From Marinomonas foliarum (GTDB lineage Bacteria > Pseudomonadota > Gammaproteobacteria > Pseudomonadales > Marinomonadaceae), in the NCBI RefSeq assembly GCF_003337275.1, contig NZ_QPJQ01000033.1:1-55313 (forward strand): 55,313 nt of DNA, given 5' to 3'. Within the stretch, counting starts at the first letter, position 1. Every line of letters begins with the position of its first letter. Made by a program: the position numbers and the translations under genes. This document shows positions 43,246 through 51,788 of this stretch, piece after piece. Below the pieces are notes generated by a model. The model was not told the origin of the DNA. It was given only the letters and a program-made list of their open reading frames with translations, and did no database searches.

Positions 43246-43280
43246 TCTAAAAGCGAGTCTGGATCAAACTCGCTTTTAGA
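43246..43280. terminator. Strong hairpin after the EutR-like gene
   Basis: A perfect 13-bp stem TCTAAAAGCGAGT / ACTCGCTTTTAGA with a 9-base loop. It lies 85 bases after the AraC stop and 29 bases beyond the stop of the convergent small gene, so it may serve both. Confidence 0.65.
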
Positions 43281-43308
43281 TGTTATTGAGCCATACCTTT
43301 AACACTAA

Positions 43309-43713
43309 CTAAGTACGAGTACAACGAAAGCTCCCATTATCATATCTTGGGTGCTCGATCCCATCTGTGCCAAAGCTAATGCGACCTTCACACGCTGCGT
43401 ACTGGTATCGTCCACCAGACTTTAACGTTGTTGTTTTCTCATCATAAGGGGAAATGTTCGCTGATTGGGTATAAAAATTGCCGTTTTTCCCATCACCGCA
43501 TTCGTTTTTACTCCAACGTAAATCACCACACCAAACTACGAATACCTGATACCCACATCGATTTTCAAATACAAGGTTGTCACTACTATTTGAATTGGTC
43601 GATGCTCTAATGCAATTCATTGCGCTTTTACCTGGATTACCTGCATGAACTTCAACGCTTACTAACAACATACTAAATACGACACCAATTAACGCTAAAT
43701 AAGATTTCATCAT
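43309..43713 (-). CDS. Small secreted cysteine-rich protein, unknown
   Basis: A 134-residue protein with a type I signal peptide (hydrophobic LALIGVVFSMLLVSVEV, cleavage likely after VHA). The mature part has six cysteines (NCI, RCG, WCG, ECG, ACE and RCT), enough for three disulfides, suggesting a small stable extracytoplasmic fold. GGGAG lies five bases before the start at 43713. I recognise no family. It has no operon partner: the 5' side faces the intron relic. Confidence 0.65.
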   Translation of the reverse strand: MMKSYLALIGVVFSMLLVSVEVHAGNPGKSAMNCIRASTNSNSSDNLVFENRCGYQVFVVWCGDLRWSKNECGDGKNGNFYTQSANISPYDEKTTTLKSGGRYQYAACEGRISFGTDGIEHPRYDNGSFRCTRT

Positions 43714-43857
43714 TATTTCTCCCATAGGCATTATTTAAAGATGGTAGCAACGCTGTAAAAGCGAACGCTTAAAACATCTTAAGCTTTATATTCTCTTTTT
43801 TAATGCCTCAAATGGGGGGGTTGTCATTATTTAGACACTTTCTATACAAATCACCAC

Positions 43858-43928
43858 ATCGAGTAGGGTGAGGTGTTACCGCCTGACTCCTCTCACAGAA
43901 CCGCAGGTACGGACCTCGTATACGGCTC
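43858..43928 (-). ncRNA. Group II intron 3' end (domains V-VI), relic
   Basis: On the minus strand, bases 43928 down to 43898 fold as a group II domain V: GAGCCGTA pairs with TGCGGTTC, with a 2-base bulge and a short hairpin. A domain VI-like segment follows, ending in the typical CTACTCGAT at 43858. The 5' part of the intron is missing, and a damaged maturase tail lies immediately upstream, so this is a truncated relic rather than an active intron. Confidence 0.8.
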
Positions 43929-44136
43929 ATGTAAACTTACATTCAGTGTAAACATTGAACACATACCCCGTTCTCGCTTCTTCAATATTCACAAAATCTT
44001 GTTCACAGAACCATTTTTTTGGCATCGCATAGCTGGATAATGGACTCGCGGCATTTCTCCAACTGGTCATGGAGATGGCCTTAAACGACGGCTTTTAACC
44101 CAGTTGCTTGAGCTTTCTATGCAGTCGTTTTAGAGC
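43927..44136 (-). pseudogene. Group II intron reverse transcriptase/maturase, C-terminal fragment
   Basis: Minus-strand translation from 44136 gives about 70 codons ending in a normal TGA (43927-43929). It reads LKRLHRKLKQLG, an in-frame stop, KPSFKAISMTSWRNAASPL, then a segment with AMPKKWFCEQDFVNIEEA. This matches the C-terminal end of group II intron-encoded proteins, where AIS..SW.....P.KWF.EQ..NIEE is conserved. The internal TAA and the missing N-terminus make it a pseudogene. It ends just where domain V of the intron starts, as in intact introns. A REP-like inverted repeat abuts its broken 5' end. Confidence 0.8.
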
Positions 44137-44137
44137 A

Positions 44138-44184
44138 ATTAGGGTCAGATAAAAATTGAAGATTCATTTTCATCTGACCCTAAT
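44138..44184. repeat. REP-like inverted repeat, copy A
   Basis: A perfect 13-bp inverted repeat ATTAGGGTCAGAT / ATCTGACCCTAAT with a 21-base centre containing TTTTCATCTGACCC. A related copy lies at 45260-45290. Both share the right half TTTTCATCTGACCCTAAT. Confidence 0.75.
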
Positions 44185-44327
44185 AACACCGGCAGCGTAT
44201 TCTTTATCTGCCTCGAATTAGCCCCTTCTTTTACTACTTTTTCATCACCCCGAAAATTATTTTTCAACAAAATATCCTTTATCTGAAACCTTTTTTTAAA
44301 AGATGAGTATCTCTGTATGAGCCACCC

Positions 44328-44346
44328 AACTGGGTGACACCCAGTT
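44328..44346 (+). promoter_or_regulatory. Hairpin in the 5' leader of the DUF4394 gene
   Basis: AACTGGGT-GAC-ACCCAGTT, an 8-bp perfect stem with a 3-base loop, 27 bases before the ATG of the lipoprotein gene. It could be an operator or an mRNA leader structure. Nothing else is recognisable in 44185-44373. Confidence 0.4.
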
Positions 44347-44373
44347 CACTGATAAAACTCATATAGGATGATT

Positions 44374-45246
44374 ATGATGAAAAAGACAATTATTGCTGCC
44401 TCAACTGCTTTCGCTGTTTCTGCTTGTTCAACTGGCTTTTATGGAACATCAGACCAAGATAGCCATATCGCTGGATACGCGCTTGCCAATAATGGAACGA
44501 CCTTGATCACAATGGGGTCTATCGCGTCTCCCGCTAAAATGGACACTTTTACGCTAAGTAGTAAGCTTGATGCCGTGGCTTATCGTCCTGTCACTGGCGA
44601 GCTGTTGGGCTATTCCAATGGTGCTGTCTATTCTGTTGATGCTAAGACTGGCAAGCTAACTGATCTTGGTGCTAGCTTCACAAAAGGTGCCATGATTTCA
44701 AAGGATGCTTCAGCAACCGCGATGGATTTTAATAACGCCATTGATGCTGTTCGTATGGTTGGCTCTGACGGTACCAACTTGGTGTATTTCCCAGTCGGTT
44801 TTGGTGACCAAGATAAGCGTGCTAATTCAGTATTAAAATTCACCTCAACATTCTATGCAAAAGGCGATAGCAACGAAGGCATGACGCCTGAAATTTTTGC
44901 CAATGCTTACACGAACGCCATTGCCGGTGCAAAAGCATCGAGCACTTTCCAGTTTGCGTTAGACAGCAAAACAGATTCCTTGGTCAGCCTTGCTAATAAT
45001 GCAGGCGAATTAAAAACCGTCGCTAAGATCACCATCAATGGCAAGGCCGTAGACGTATCATCAATGGGTGGCTTCGATATTGTTTCTGCCAAAGAAGGTT
45101 CTGACGCCGCTTACGCTGTATTACAGCTCGAAGGTGCATCAAAAGCTGGTCTTTACTCTATGAACCTTACGACAGGCGCGGCAACCTTAATGGCCGACCT
45201 ACCAATGGGTGGCTTTAGCGGCTTCGCCGTCTCTGGCGGCAAATAA
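44374..45246 (+). CDS. DUF4394 domain lipoprotein
   Basis: A 290-residue exported protein. It has a short lipoprotein signal (hydrophobic IIAASTAFAVSAC, with Cys in VSAC as the lipidation site). The body is DUF4394-like, with repeated blade-type strands such as LDAVAYRPVTGELLGYSNGAVYSVDAKTGKLTDLG, suggesting a beta-propeller-like fold. Function is unknown. Start 44374 has AGGA upstream; the 44368 start adds two residues. It is flanked on both sides by related REP-like inverted repeats. Confidence 0.78.
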   Translation: MMKKTIIAASTAFAVSACSTGFYGTSDQDSHIAGYALANNGTTLITMGSIASPAKMDTFTLSSKLDAVAYRPVTGELLGYSNGAVYSVDAKTGKLTDLGASFTKGAMISKDASATAMDFNNAIDAVRMVGSDGTNLVYFPVGFGDQDKRANSVLKFTSTFYAKGDSNEGMTPEIFANAYTNAIAGAKASSTFQFALDSKTDSLVSLANNAGELKTVAKITINGKAVDVSSMGGFDIVSAKEGSDAAYAVLQLEGASKAGLYSMNLTTGAATLMADLPMGGFSGFAVSGGK

Positions 45247-45259
45247 TAACAAGGATAGA

Positions 45260-45290
45260 TAGGGTCAGGCGTATTTTTCATCTGACCCTA
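45260..45290. repeat. REP-like inverted repeat, copy B
   Basis: TAGGGTCAG / CTGACCCTA (9 bp, 13-base loop). The right half TTTTTCATCTGACCCTAATT is nearly the same as in copy A at 44138. It overlaps the stop codon of the minus-strand EamA gene by 3 bases and may act as terminator for both neighbours. Confidence 0.7.
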
Positions 45291-46214
45291 ATTTGTTCGA
45301 AAGAAGAATTTGTTGCCGGTTTCTGCGATGAGCATGCCCAGCAGTATGCTAGCTGCGCCGATTAAGCCGATGATGCCGAGTGTTTCGTTTAGGAATAGGC
45401 TGGCGGTGGCGCAGGCAAAGATGGGTTCTAGAGTAAAAATAAGCGCCACTTTGTAGTCGGGTAAGATTTTCTGACACGCCGATTGTGCCCAATAAGCGTA
45501 GGCGGTGCCTAATATTCCTGCGATCAAAATAGCCGACAATACGATCGGTGAAAAAACGCTGTCGTACCAGCTAAGTGGCGTATTTCCTGCTAAATAAAAT
45601 GCAGGTTCAGACGAGAGAAATGCACTGATGCCACTGTAAATTCCCACCGCCAGCAATTGAATGATCGTCAGCGGAATGACGGGCATTGCGCTCACAAAGC
45701 GTCCCGTTAACAACATGTGAATGGCAAACGCAAACGCACAAATCAGCACAAGCGAGTCTCCTTGATTGAAGACCAGTTTGTCTCCAACGGTTAACAAGTA
45801 CAGTCCTGCCGTGGCAAACAACACGCCAACACACACAGAACGACTGACTTTTTTTCTGAACAGCAGTAAGCCAAGTACCGGCAACAGCGGCGACGCCAAC
45901 CCTGTGATAAAACCTGCGTTCGACACACTGGTATGCCTAAGTCCTTCGGTCTGCGTATAAAAGGCAATAAACAGCAGTAAGCCGAGAAGTGCGCCTTTGA
46001 ACATCAAAGAGGGCATTTGCTGAGTGGGGATGCGTTCTGTAGAGAAGAAAAATAACGGAATCAGCGCCAGTCCCGCCAAGGTAAAGCGAATCGCATTGAA
46101 GGTATTTACTGGCATTATTTCCATTGCCAAATCAATCAAGGTGAACTCAGATCCCCACACAAAGGCGACAAAGGTCAGCATGAATATGGCGGTGCGGTGG
46201 GATCGAACTGTCAT
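45288..46214 (-). CDS. EamA/DMT family transporter
   Basis: A 308-residue ten-helix drug/metabolite transporter with two EamA repeats (about 10-140, 150-300). The FVWGSEFTLIDLAME start and ASPLLPVLGLLLF segments are typical. Start 46214 has AAGGAC upstream; the frame is open to 46250. Not linked to a regulator. The substrate is unknown. Confidence 0.84.
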   Translation of the reverse strand: MTVRSHRTAIFMLTFVAFVWGSEFTLIDLAMEIMPVNTFNAIRFTLAGLALIPLFFFSTERIPTQQMPSLMFKGALLGLLLFIAFYTQTEGLRHTSVSNAGFITGLASPLLPVLGLLLFRKKVSRSVCVGVLFATAGLYLLTVGDKLVFNQGDSLVLICAFAFAIHMLLTGRFVSAMPVIPLTIIQLLAVGIYSGISAFLSSEPAFYLAGNTPLSWYDSVFSPIVLSAILIAGILGTAYAYWAQSACQKILPDYKVALIFTLEPIFACATASLFLNETLGIIGLIGAASILLGMLIAETGNKFFFRTN

Positions 46215-46472
46215 TATTACGTCCTTGTTGTGGTATTGTTCAGGCTGCATGCCTGACAGGAATGGTTAACAAGCGTAAGCCATCTTCCATGTCGTCTATA
46301 TACCTACAATGGGTTAGACAATTGATAGGTAGGTTTAGAAGAAAGAAACTGTATTCTTCATCAGTCCCTAATTAGTCGCCGTGTCGCCTCAAATTATCTA
46401 CTACAGCAATGTAAAGCATGTTAAAAAAAGAGTATCGCTTCAGTCTTAGATAATTGCCATTGGGAGGTGAAA

Positions 46473-46982
46473 ATGAGCATCCAAATTCGTCCTGCTGTGA
46501 TTGATGATCTACCCGCGTTAACGGACCTTTATAATCACTACATTGTGAATACTGCGACGACTTTCGATATAGAGCCTTATACATTAGAAGGTCGAGCGGT
46601 TTGGTTTTCGCAGTTTGCGCCCACAGGTCGACATCGTTTACTGGTGGCGGAACAAGACGGTGAAATTCTTGGTTATGCTTGTAGCGGTCAATTCAAACCA
46701 AAACGCGCTTATGAAACCTCGGTGGAAGTTAGTATTTATCTAAAGCCAAACACCAAAGGTCGAGGTCTAGGAACCGCTCTGTATCTTGAGCTGTTTGAGC
46801 AACTGGAAACAGAAGACGTACACCGCGCCTACGCGGGCATCACCTTACCCAACGAAGCCTCACAAATTATCCATGAAAAATTCGGCTTTGAATCCGTAGG
46901 TGTCTACCTAGAAGTGGGCCGAAAATTTGGACAATACTGGGATGTAGAGTGGTTTGAAAAAGAGGTTGGTGGAAGTCATTAA
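46473..46982 (+). CDS. GNAT family N-acetyltransferase (phosphinothricin acetyltransferase-like)
   Basis: A 169-residue acetyltransferase of the PAT/bar group. It begins IQIRPAVIDDLPALTDLYNHYIVNTATTFDIEPYT, the usual PAT-type start; the acetyl-CoA loop is KGRGLGTALYLELF, and the C-terminal ITLPNEASQIIHEKFGFESVG completes the fold. It N-acetylates a small amine, perhaps methionine sulfoximine or phosphinothricin-like. Start 46473 is 5 bases after GGGAGG. Terminator at 46984. Confidence 0.87.
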   Translation: MSIQIRPAVIDDLPALTDLYNHYIVNTATTFDIEPYTLEGRAVWFSQFAPTGRHRLLVAEQDGEILGYACSGQFKPKRAYETSVEVSIYLKPNTKGRGLGTALYLELFEQLETEDVHRAYAGITLPNEASQIIHEKFGFESVGVYLEVGRKFGQYWDVEWFEKEVGGSH

Positions 46983-46983
46983 A

Positions 46984-47022
46984 AAGCCAAGCCCAACGTC
47001 TTTGAAAAATTGGGTTTGGCTT
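46984..47022. terminator. Bidirectional terminator between GNAT gene and FhuB-type operon
   Basis: Stem AAGCCAAGCCCAA / TTGGGTTTGGCTT (13 pairs with one G-T), with a 13-base loop. On the minus strand it is followed by a TTTTT run. Confidence 0.8.
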
Positions 47023-47040
47023 AACGTCGTTTTTCTGGGA

Positions 47041-49017
47041 TCACTTCCTCATTAGATAAAGAAAGTAAGCACCGCCAATTAAGGATGACAGTAATCCCGC
47101 GGGGAATTGCCAAGGGAACCAAATAACTCGACCCATCCAATCTGCCATCACCATGACTAAAGCGCCAAGTAGGCAAGCGGTTATTAGCTGTTTATAGGCC
47201 GTGTTTTGGTTAAGTGCGCGTGCCATGTGTGGCGCTAACAAGCCGATAAACGTCAGTGGGCCTATGATGGCGGTACAGAGTGTTGTTATTGCCGCAATCA
47301 AGACAAATATGACTCGGCGAACGAGCAGTGTATTGAGTCCTACACTGCTGGCAGATACTTCACCAAGAGCGATTAAATCTAGCCACCGATGAAGCAGCAC
47401 GGCGATAAGGCCAAACACAGCCACGCCAACCGCTAAAATACTCACGTCTTGATAACTCACTAAGTAGGTGGATCCTGAAAGCCAGGTCAGCAGGGTGCTG
47501 ACATTTTCTTGGCCAGATGACATAGAAATTCGCATGATCGCATCTAAAGCCGCGCTTAAAGCTATGCCTGTTAGTAATAGCTGAGAGGGAGCAAAACGAT
47601 GCTTTTTACCTAGCCACCAAATCATTGAGGTAACGGCGAGAGCACCCAATGTGCCAATAAGAATTTGCTCATAGCGGTTAATGCTGATGCCAAAAATAAG
47701 AGTGCATAAGACAAGGGTAAGCGCCGCGCCGGAGCTTATGCCTAAAATTTCTGGGCTAGCCATCGGGTTGTTCGTTAGGCGTTGAATAAGCGTTCCTGTA
47801 ATGGCTAAACCAATACCCGCAAAAAGGGCGCCCAGTATTCGGGGTGTACGCAGATGCAGTAACGTATCATTGACCGCGAATTCCCAGCCCAGTGTATTTT
47901 TACCGACAAACAAAGCCAGGAAAGAAATGCTTACCAAGGCGACAAGTAATGCGACAAGAAGGGGCAGAAAACGGCGGTGGCGAAGGTGAGGAGCAGCTTC
48001 ATCGGTCGCACGTAACTGAGATGGCCAAGTTTGGCGATTGAGCAGCCATAATAAGAACGGTGCACCTAACAGTGCGGTCATTGCGCCAGTAGGAAGCAAA
48101 TCACCTGTCGCTGCCGATATAGGCTGCGTCAACTGATCGGCGAACAACAGAATTAACGCCCCCACTAATCCGCTAGCAAGTATTTGCTTTGTCAGGTTTC
48201 TAACGCCTAATAGTCGAGTAATGCCTGGTGCGACAATGCCAATAAAGCCAATAATGCCCACTTCACTCACAATCACAGCGGTAATGAAAATGGCCGAGGT
48301 CAAGGCAATAAGCTTAATGCGTTTTACATTGTTGCCTATTGTGTTGGAAACACTGTCTCCTAAAATTAACGTATAAAGAGGTCGTTGAATGAGCAATAAC
48401 GCAATCATTGGCACACTCAGCAGGGGCAAAATACGTTGCACTGACTCCCAACTATTTTGGTGTAATGCGCCTGCTCCCCAAATGAAAACAGAGCTTAAAT
48501 TGCGTTCATAAACCAACATAAGCATGGTATTTGTTGCGCCAATAAATAGGCTGATGACCATTCCTGAAAGAATTAAATGAATGGGAGCAAAACCTTTTCT
48601 AGCGGCAATTAAAAACACGAGTATGCTGGTGCCTGCACCACCAATGAAAGCCGGAATAAAATGAGGTAATGTCATGCTAGCGGGTATAAAAAGCACCCCC
48701 AAAACCATACCTAATTGAGCGCCAGAGGCGACTCCCAATGTCGTCGGTGCTGCGATAGGGTTGCGCAATACAAACTGCATAATGCAACCGGCGACGGCAA
48801 GCGAAAAACCGCAAATGCAGGCTATGGCGAGTCTAGGCAGGTACGTTAAATAAACAATGAGCTCTTTATAATTGGTCGTATCGTAGTCAAACACGACTTT
48901 TTGTAAAAGCGACCAGCCACCGGCATAAGGCGTCGTATACTGAATAAAGGCGATGACTAAGCTAAGTGCCAGCACTAAGCCAATAGGTAGAGTGATTCGA
49001 ATCGGTAAAGCTGTCAT
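47041..49017 (-). CDS. fhuB: Fused ferric-siderophore ABC permease, FhuB-like
   Basis: A 658-residue permease composed of two tandem FecCD domains (about 1-330 and 345-658), the architecture of FhuB. Each half repeats the core motif: RNPIAAPTTLGVASGAQ in the first, NNPMASPEILGISSGAA in the second, and the coupling segments GFIGIVAPGITRLLG and TFIGLLAPHMARAL. It transports ferric hydroxamates or related siderophores. It is the last gene of an ATPase-binding protein-permease operon preceded by a Fur-like box. Confidence 0.92.
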   Translation of the reverse strand: MTALPIRITLPIGLVLALSLVIAFIQYTTPYAGGWSLLQKVVFDYDTTNYKELIVYLTYLPRLAIACICGFSLAVAGCIMQFVLRNPIAAPTTLGVASGAQLGMVLGVLFIPASMTLPHFIPAFIGGAGTSILVFLIAARKGFAPIHLILSGMVISLFIGATNTMLMLVYERNLSSVFIWGAGALHQNSWESVQRILPLLSVPMIALLLIQRPLYTLILGDSVSNTIGNNVKRIKLIALTSAIFITAVIVSEVGIIGFIGIVAPGITRLLGVRNLTKQILASGLVGALILLFADQLTQPISAATGDLLPTGAMTALLGAPFLLWLLNRQTWPSQLRATDEAAPHLRHRRFLPLLVALLVALVSISFLALFVGKNTLGWEFAVNDTLLHLRTPRILGALFAGIGLAITGTLIQRLTNNPMASPEILGISSGAALTLVLCTLIFGISINRYEQILIGTLGALAVTSMIWWLGKKHRFAPSQLLLTGIALSAALDAIMRISMSSGQENVSTLLTWLSGSTYLVSYQDVSILAVGVAVFGLIAVLLHRWLDLIALGEVSASSVGLNTLLVRRVIFVLIAAITTLCTAIIGPLTFIGLLAPHMARALNQNTAYKQLITACLLGALVMVMADWMGRVIWFPWQFPAGLLSSLIGGAYFLYLMRK

Positions 49018-49031
49018 AAAATAAAAAGCCG

Positions 49032-49925
49032 TTATGGTTGCGCCGCGAAAATATCAACAAGCTGATTGCTTAATCGCTGAACGGCTAACAACCCGCCATA
49101 GTTCCAGACTGGAGGTAACTTGTGTACTTTGTTTTGACGGGTAAATGCCATCGCCTGCCATAGTGGTGAGTTTTGAAACTTATCGAACTCGGTTGGCTTG
49201 GTTGATTGCAATAAAACGACATTGGCTTGCTGGTGCTCTGCTATTTTTGCCAGTTCTACGGTCGAGAATCCCCAAAAGCTCGTACTTTCCTGCCATTCAT
49301 TTTGTAGACCCATTTCGTTAACTGTATCTTGGATTAATGAGCCAGCCCCTTCAAAGTGGAGTGTGCTGCTGTCGACAAAGCGGACAAATAAGAGTGGGTC
49401 CAATTGAGGGTTAGCGGCCTTAATTAACGCCCCGTTTTTCTTCAATAGAGCTTGTGTGTCGGCAATGATTTTTTGGGCTTCTTGTTCTTTTCCAAGTATG
49501 TCGCCGAGCTTTAGCGTCAGTTCTTGAGCGTTTTTGTAGGGCGTTCTTTTGTCACTATAAACATCGTAAATCAATGTTGGGGCTATGTTGCCTAGTTTCT
49601 TTATAGCAGGAGCCAAATGACTACTGATTAAGATTAGGTCAGGTTTAAGGCTTGTTAATAACTCTAAACTTGGTTCGTTACGCGCGCCAACATCTTCAAT
49701 GCCTTTCGGTAGCTTAGGGCTTGCTACCCATGCCGTATACCCTTCTTTATCCGCCATTCCTATTGGTGTAACGCCAAGGCTGAGTAGTGTCTCTGTCATG
49801 TCCCAGCCGATAGAAATGATTCTTTTTGGCGGCGTCGTAAAAGCACTTGAGGTGATCTCGGATGAGTTAGCCGCAAACACCAGCGTCGATATAAATAAGG
49901 CGAGACAAATAAATAAACATTTCAT
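49032..49925 (-). CDS. Ferric-siderophore periplasmic binding protein, FhuD-like
   Basis: A 297-residue helical-backbone binding protein. Signal peptide residues 1-18 (CLFICLALFISTLVFA). The start of the mature domain is TPPKRIISIGWDMTETLLSLGVTPIGMADKEGY, followed by LKPDLILISSH, typical of the FhuD/FepB group. It overlaps neither neighbour but lies 14 bases before the permease gene and 9 after the ATPase gene. Ligand type not known in detail. Confidence 0.88.
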   Translation of the reverse strand: MKCLFICLALFISTLVFAANSSEITSSAFTTPPKRIISIGWDMTETLLSLGVTPIGMADKEGYTAWVASPKLPKGIEDVGARNEPSLELLTSLKPDLILISSHLAPAIKKLGNIAPTLIYDVYSDKRTPYKNAQELTLKLGDILGKEQEAQKIIADTQALLKKNGALIKAANPQLDPLLFVRFVDSSTLHFEGAGSLIQDTVNEMGLQNEWQESTSFWGFSTVELAKIAEHQQANVVLLQSTKPTEFDKFQNSPLWQAMAFTRQNKVHKLPPVWNYGGLLAVQRLSNQLVDIFAAQP

Positions 49926-49934
49926 GATAGGTCC

Positions 49935-50702
49935 TTAAGGAATGTAGCTAATGGGATGGCCGGTTATTGGGTGTTGAAAAAGTGCCAGCTCCATGCCGTA
50001 AATTTTCTCTAGTGTGTCCACTTTCATCATTTCGCTTGGTGATCCTTGAGCAATGACTTCGCCTGAATGCAGAGCGATTAAGTGATCACTGAATTTGGCG
50101 GCCATATTGATATCATGCAGTACCATAATGACGGTTAACCCAAGACTCAGATTCAGTTCTCTTATTAGGGCTAATAGCTCGTATTGATGTGAAATATCTA
50201 AGGCAGATGTTGGTTCGTCAAGTAAGATGCACTCACTTTGTTGGGCTAATAACATGGCGATCCAAGCACGCTGGCGCTCACCACCAGACAGGGTGGCGAC
50301 AAAGCGATCTTGATAGTCTTCTAGCCCAACTTTTTGAATTGCCTCTTGAATGAATGCTTTATCTTGCGCTGTGTATCGACCAAAGGCGCCTTTCCATGGA
50401 AAACGCCCAAAGCTAACCAGCTCCTTAACGGTAACACCATCGGTGACTGGAGGATGCTGCGGGAGATAGGCTACTTTGAGTGCAAACTCTTTTGGCTTGA
50501 AGTGGGTTATTGCTTTGTCCTCAAGCAAAACCTCGCCTTGAGACGGCGCATTTTGACGACTTAGAAGCTTCATTAATGTCGATTTTCCGCAGCCGTTATG
50601 GCCAAGCAGCGTCGTAATAATACCTTTTTGAAAAGTTAGATTTGTTGGTTGTAATATGGTGTGCGGGGATATCGTAACGGAGGCATTATTAAGCTGAAGC
50701 AT
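49935..50702 (-). CDS. Ferric-siderophore ABC ATP-binding protein, FhuC-like
   Basis: A 255-residue ATPase with Walker A GHNGCGKSTLMK, signature LSGGERQRAW, Walker B CILLDEPTSALD, and VLHDINMA switch region. First gene of the operon; ATG at 50702. A Fur-like box at 50780-50798, 78 bases upstream, suggests iron repression. Confidence 0.9.
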   Translation of the reverse strand: MLQLNNASVTISPHTILQPTNLTFQKGIITTLLGHNGCGKSTLMKLLSRQNAPSQGEVLLEDKAITHFKPKEFALKVAYLPQHPPVTDGVTVKELVSFGRFPWKGAFGRYTAQDKAFIQEAIQKVGLEDYQDRFVATLSGGERQRAWIAMLLAQQSECILLDEPTSALDISHQYELLALIRELNLSLGLTVIMVLHDINMAAKFSDHLIALHSGEVIAQGSPSEMMKVDTLEKIYGMELALFQHPITGHPISYIP

Positions 50703-50779
50703 AGGGTTCGTCGTAATTATGTATAGGGTTCGTCTTGTTGTATGGGCTTAGGCTACAAATATCATACATTGATAATATT

Positions 50780-50798
50780 AATAATGCTTCTCATTTAT
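50780..50798 (-). promoter_or_regulatory. Fur-like box before the siderophore importer operon
   Basis: AATAATGCTTCTCATTTAT matches the GATAATGATAATCATTATC consensus at about 13 of 19 positions and has the usual ATAATG and CATT half-sites. It is 78 bases before the ATPase ATG. The acetyltransferase on the other side starts 145 bases away. Confidence 0.65.
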
Positions 50799-50942
50799 AG
50801 CGTTTATTCGACTAGCTTTAGCAAGATACTGTCCAATGTGGCTTTAAGTTACCAATAATTAACCTAGGTTAATTTCTTCTCTTTTTTGCATCTGTAGTCT
50901 TGGTTGTACTCTATATCTACAGATTATTGAAAGGATCGCAGT

Positions 50943-51788
50943 ATGTCGTTGTCGTCTAGTCTACAAAATTATCTATCTGATCTTGATTTGACTGTGCCAG
51001 AACAGCCAAATATGGAATTTGTTAAAGCATTACAGTCGGCCCATGTGGCTCGTTATAGCTTTAATAGTTTGGCGGTGGTGCTGGGTGAAGAAATCTCTTT
51101 GGGCCTTGATGCTATTAGTCAGAAAATCGTCACGCGAGGATTAGGTGGATATTGCTTTGAGCATAACAAACTAACCTTTGAGCTGTTGAAAGCGTTGGGT
51201 TATGACGTACAGCTTAAGTTGGCGCGCGTGCTGAATAATAACCTCGAGCGCGAAGCGGGTAGAACCCACCGAGTAACCTTGTTAACGCTAGAAGGTGTGA
51301 GCTATTTAGTGGACACCGGCTTTGGTGGTAATGGGCCAATTGCGCCATTACGACTCGATATCAATACTGACCAAACAGCGGGTTTGGATCGTTATCGTCT
51401 GTTGGCAAAAGGTAAGGGCGAATACGATCTTCAGGTAATAAAGGACAATGACTATTTCACCCTTTATCGCTTTGACAATGCGGCTTACAGCGATGCAGAT
51501 TGTGAGTTAGGGCATTTTTATTCTCATAAAAATCCACAAGCGGTGTTTTTAAAGAACTTGATGGTGACGCTGAAAAAGCAAGATCAGACCCTTGCTTTGG
51601 TGAACAACGAATTTATTACGAGAGATTACCAAGGTGAACAGAAGCGGTTGATCGAAAGCTCTGAATCTCTTGGTAATATTTTAGCGTCTGAGTTTGATAT
51701 TGCCCTTGAACCCGCAGTGGTTGAGCATTTATTTATTCGTTTTTTAGAGCCCATATTGTCGGTAAATAAAGTTGGAGCAAAGTCATGA
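50943..51788 (+). CDS. Arylamine N-acetyltransferase
   Basis: A 281-residue NAT enzyme that transfers acetyl from CoA to aromatic amines or hydrazines. The catalytic triad is visible: Cys71 in GLGGYCFEHN, His109 in GRTHRVTLL and Asp124 in YLVDTGFGGNGP. It overlaps the DMT exporter gene by 4 bases (ATGA). An operon of detoxifying enzyme plus exporter plus Crp-like regulator is suggested. Confidence 0.94.
   Translation: MSLSSSLQNYLSDLDLTVPEQPNMEFVKALQSAHVARYSFNSLAVVLGEEISLGLDAISQKIVTRGLGGYCFEHNKLTFELLKALGYDVQLKLARVLNNNLEREAGRTHRVTLLTLEGVSYLVDTGFGGNGPIAPLRLDINTDQTAGLDRYRLLAKGKGEYDLQVIKDNDYFTLYRFDNAAYSDADCELGHFYSHKNPQAVFLKNLMVTLKKQDQTLALVNNEFITRDYQGEQKRLIESSESLGNILASEFDIALEPAVVEHLFIRFLEPILSVNKVGAKS

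Noticed and set aside
43741..44373. CRISPR-like repeat region near the small secreted protein gene
   Set aside because: The repeats are one inverted pair plus intron domains; there is no regular direct repeat and spacer pattern. No CRISPR array is seen anywhere in the window.
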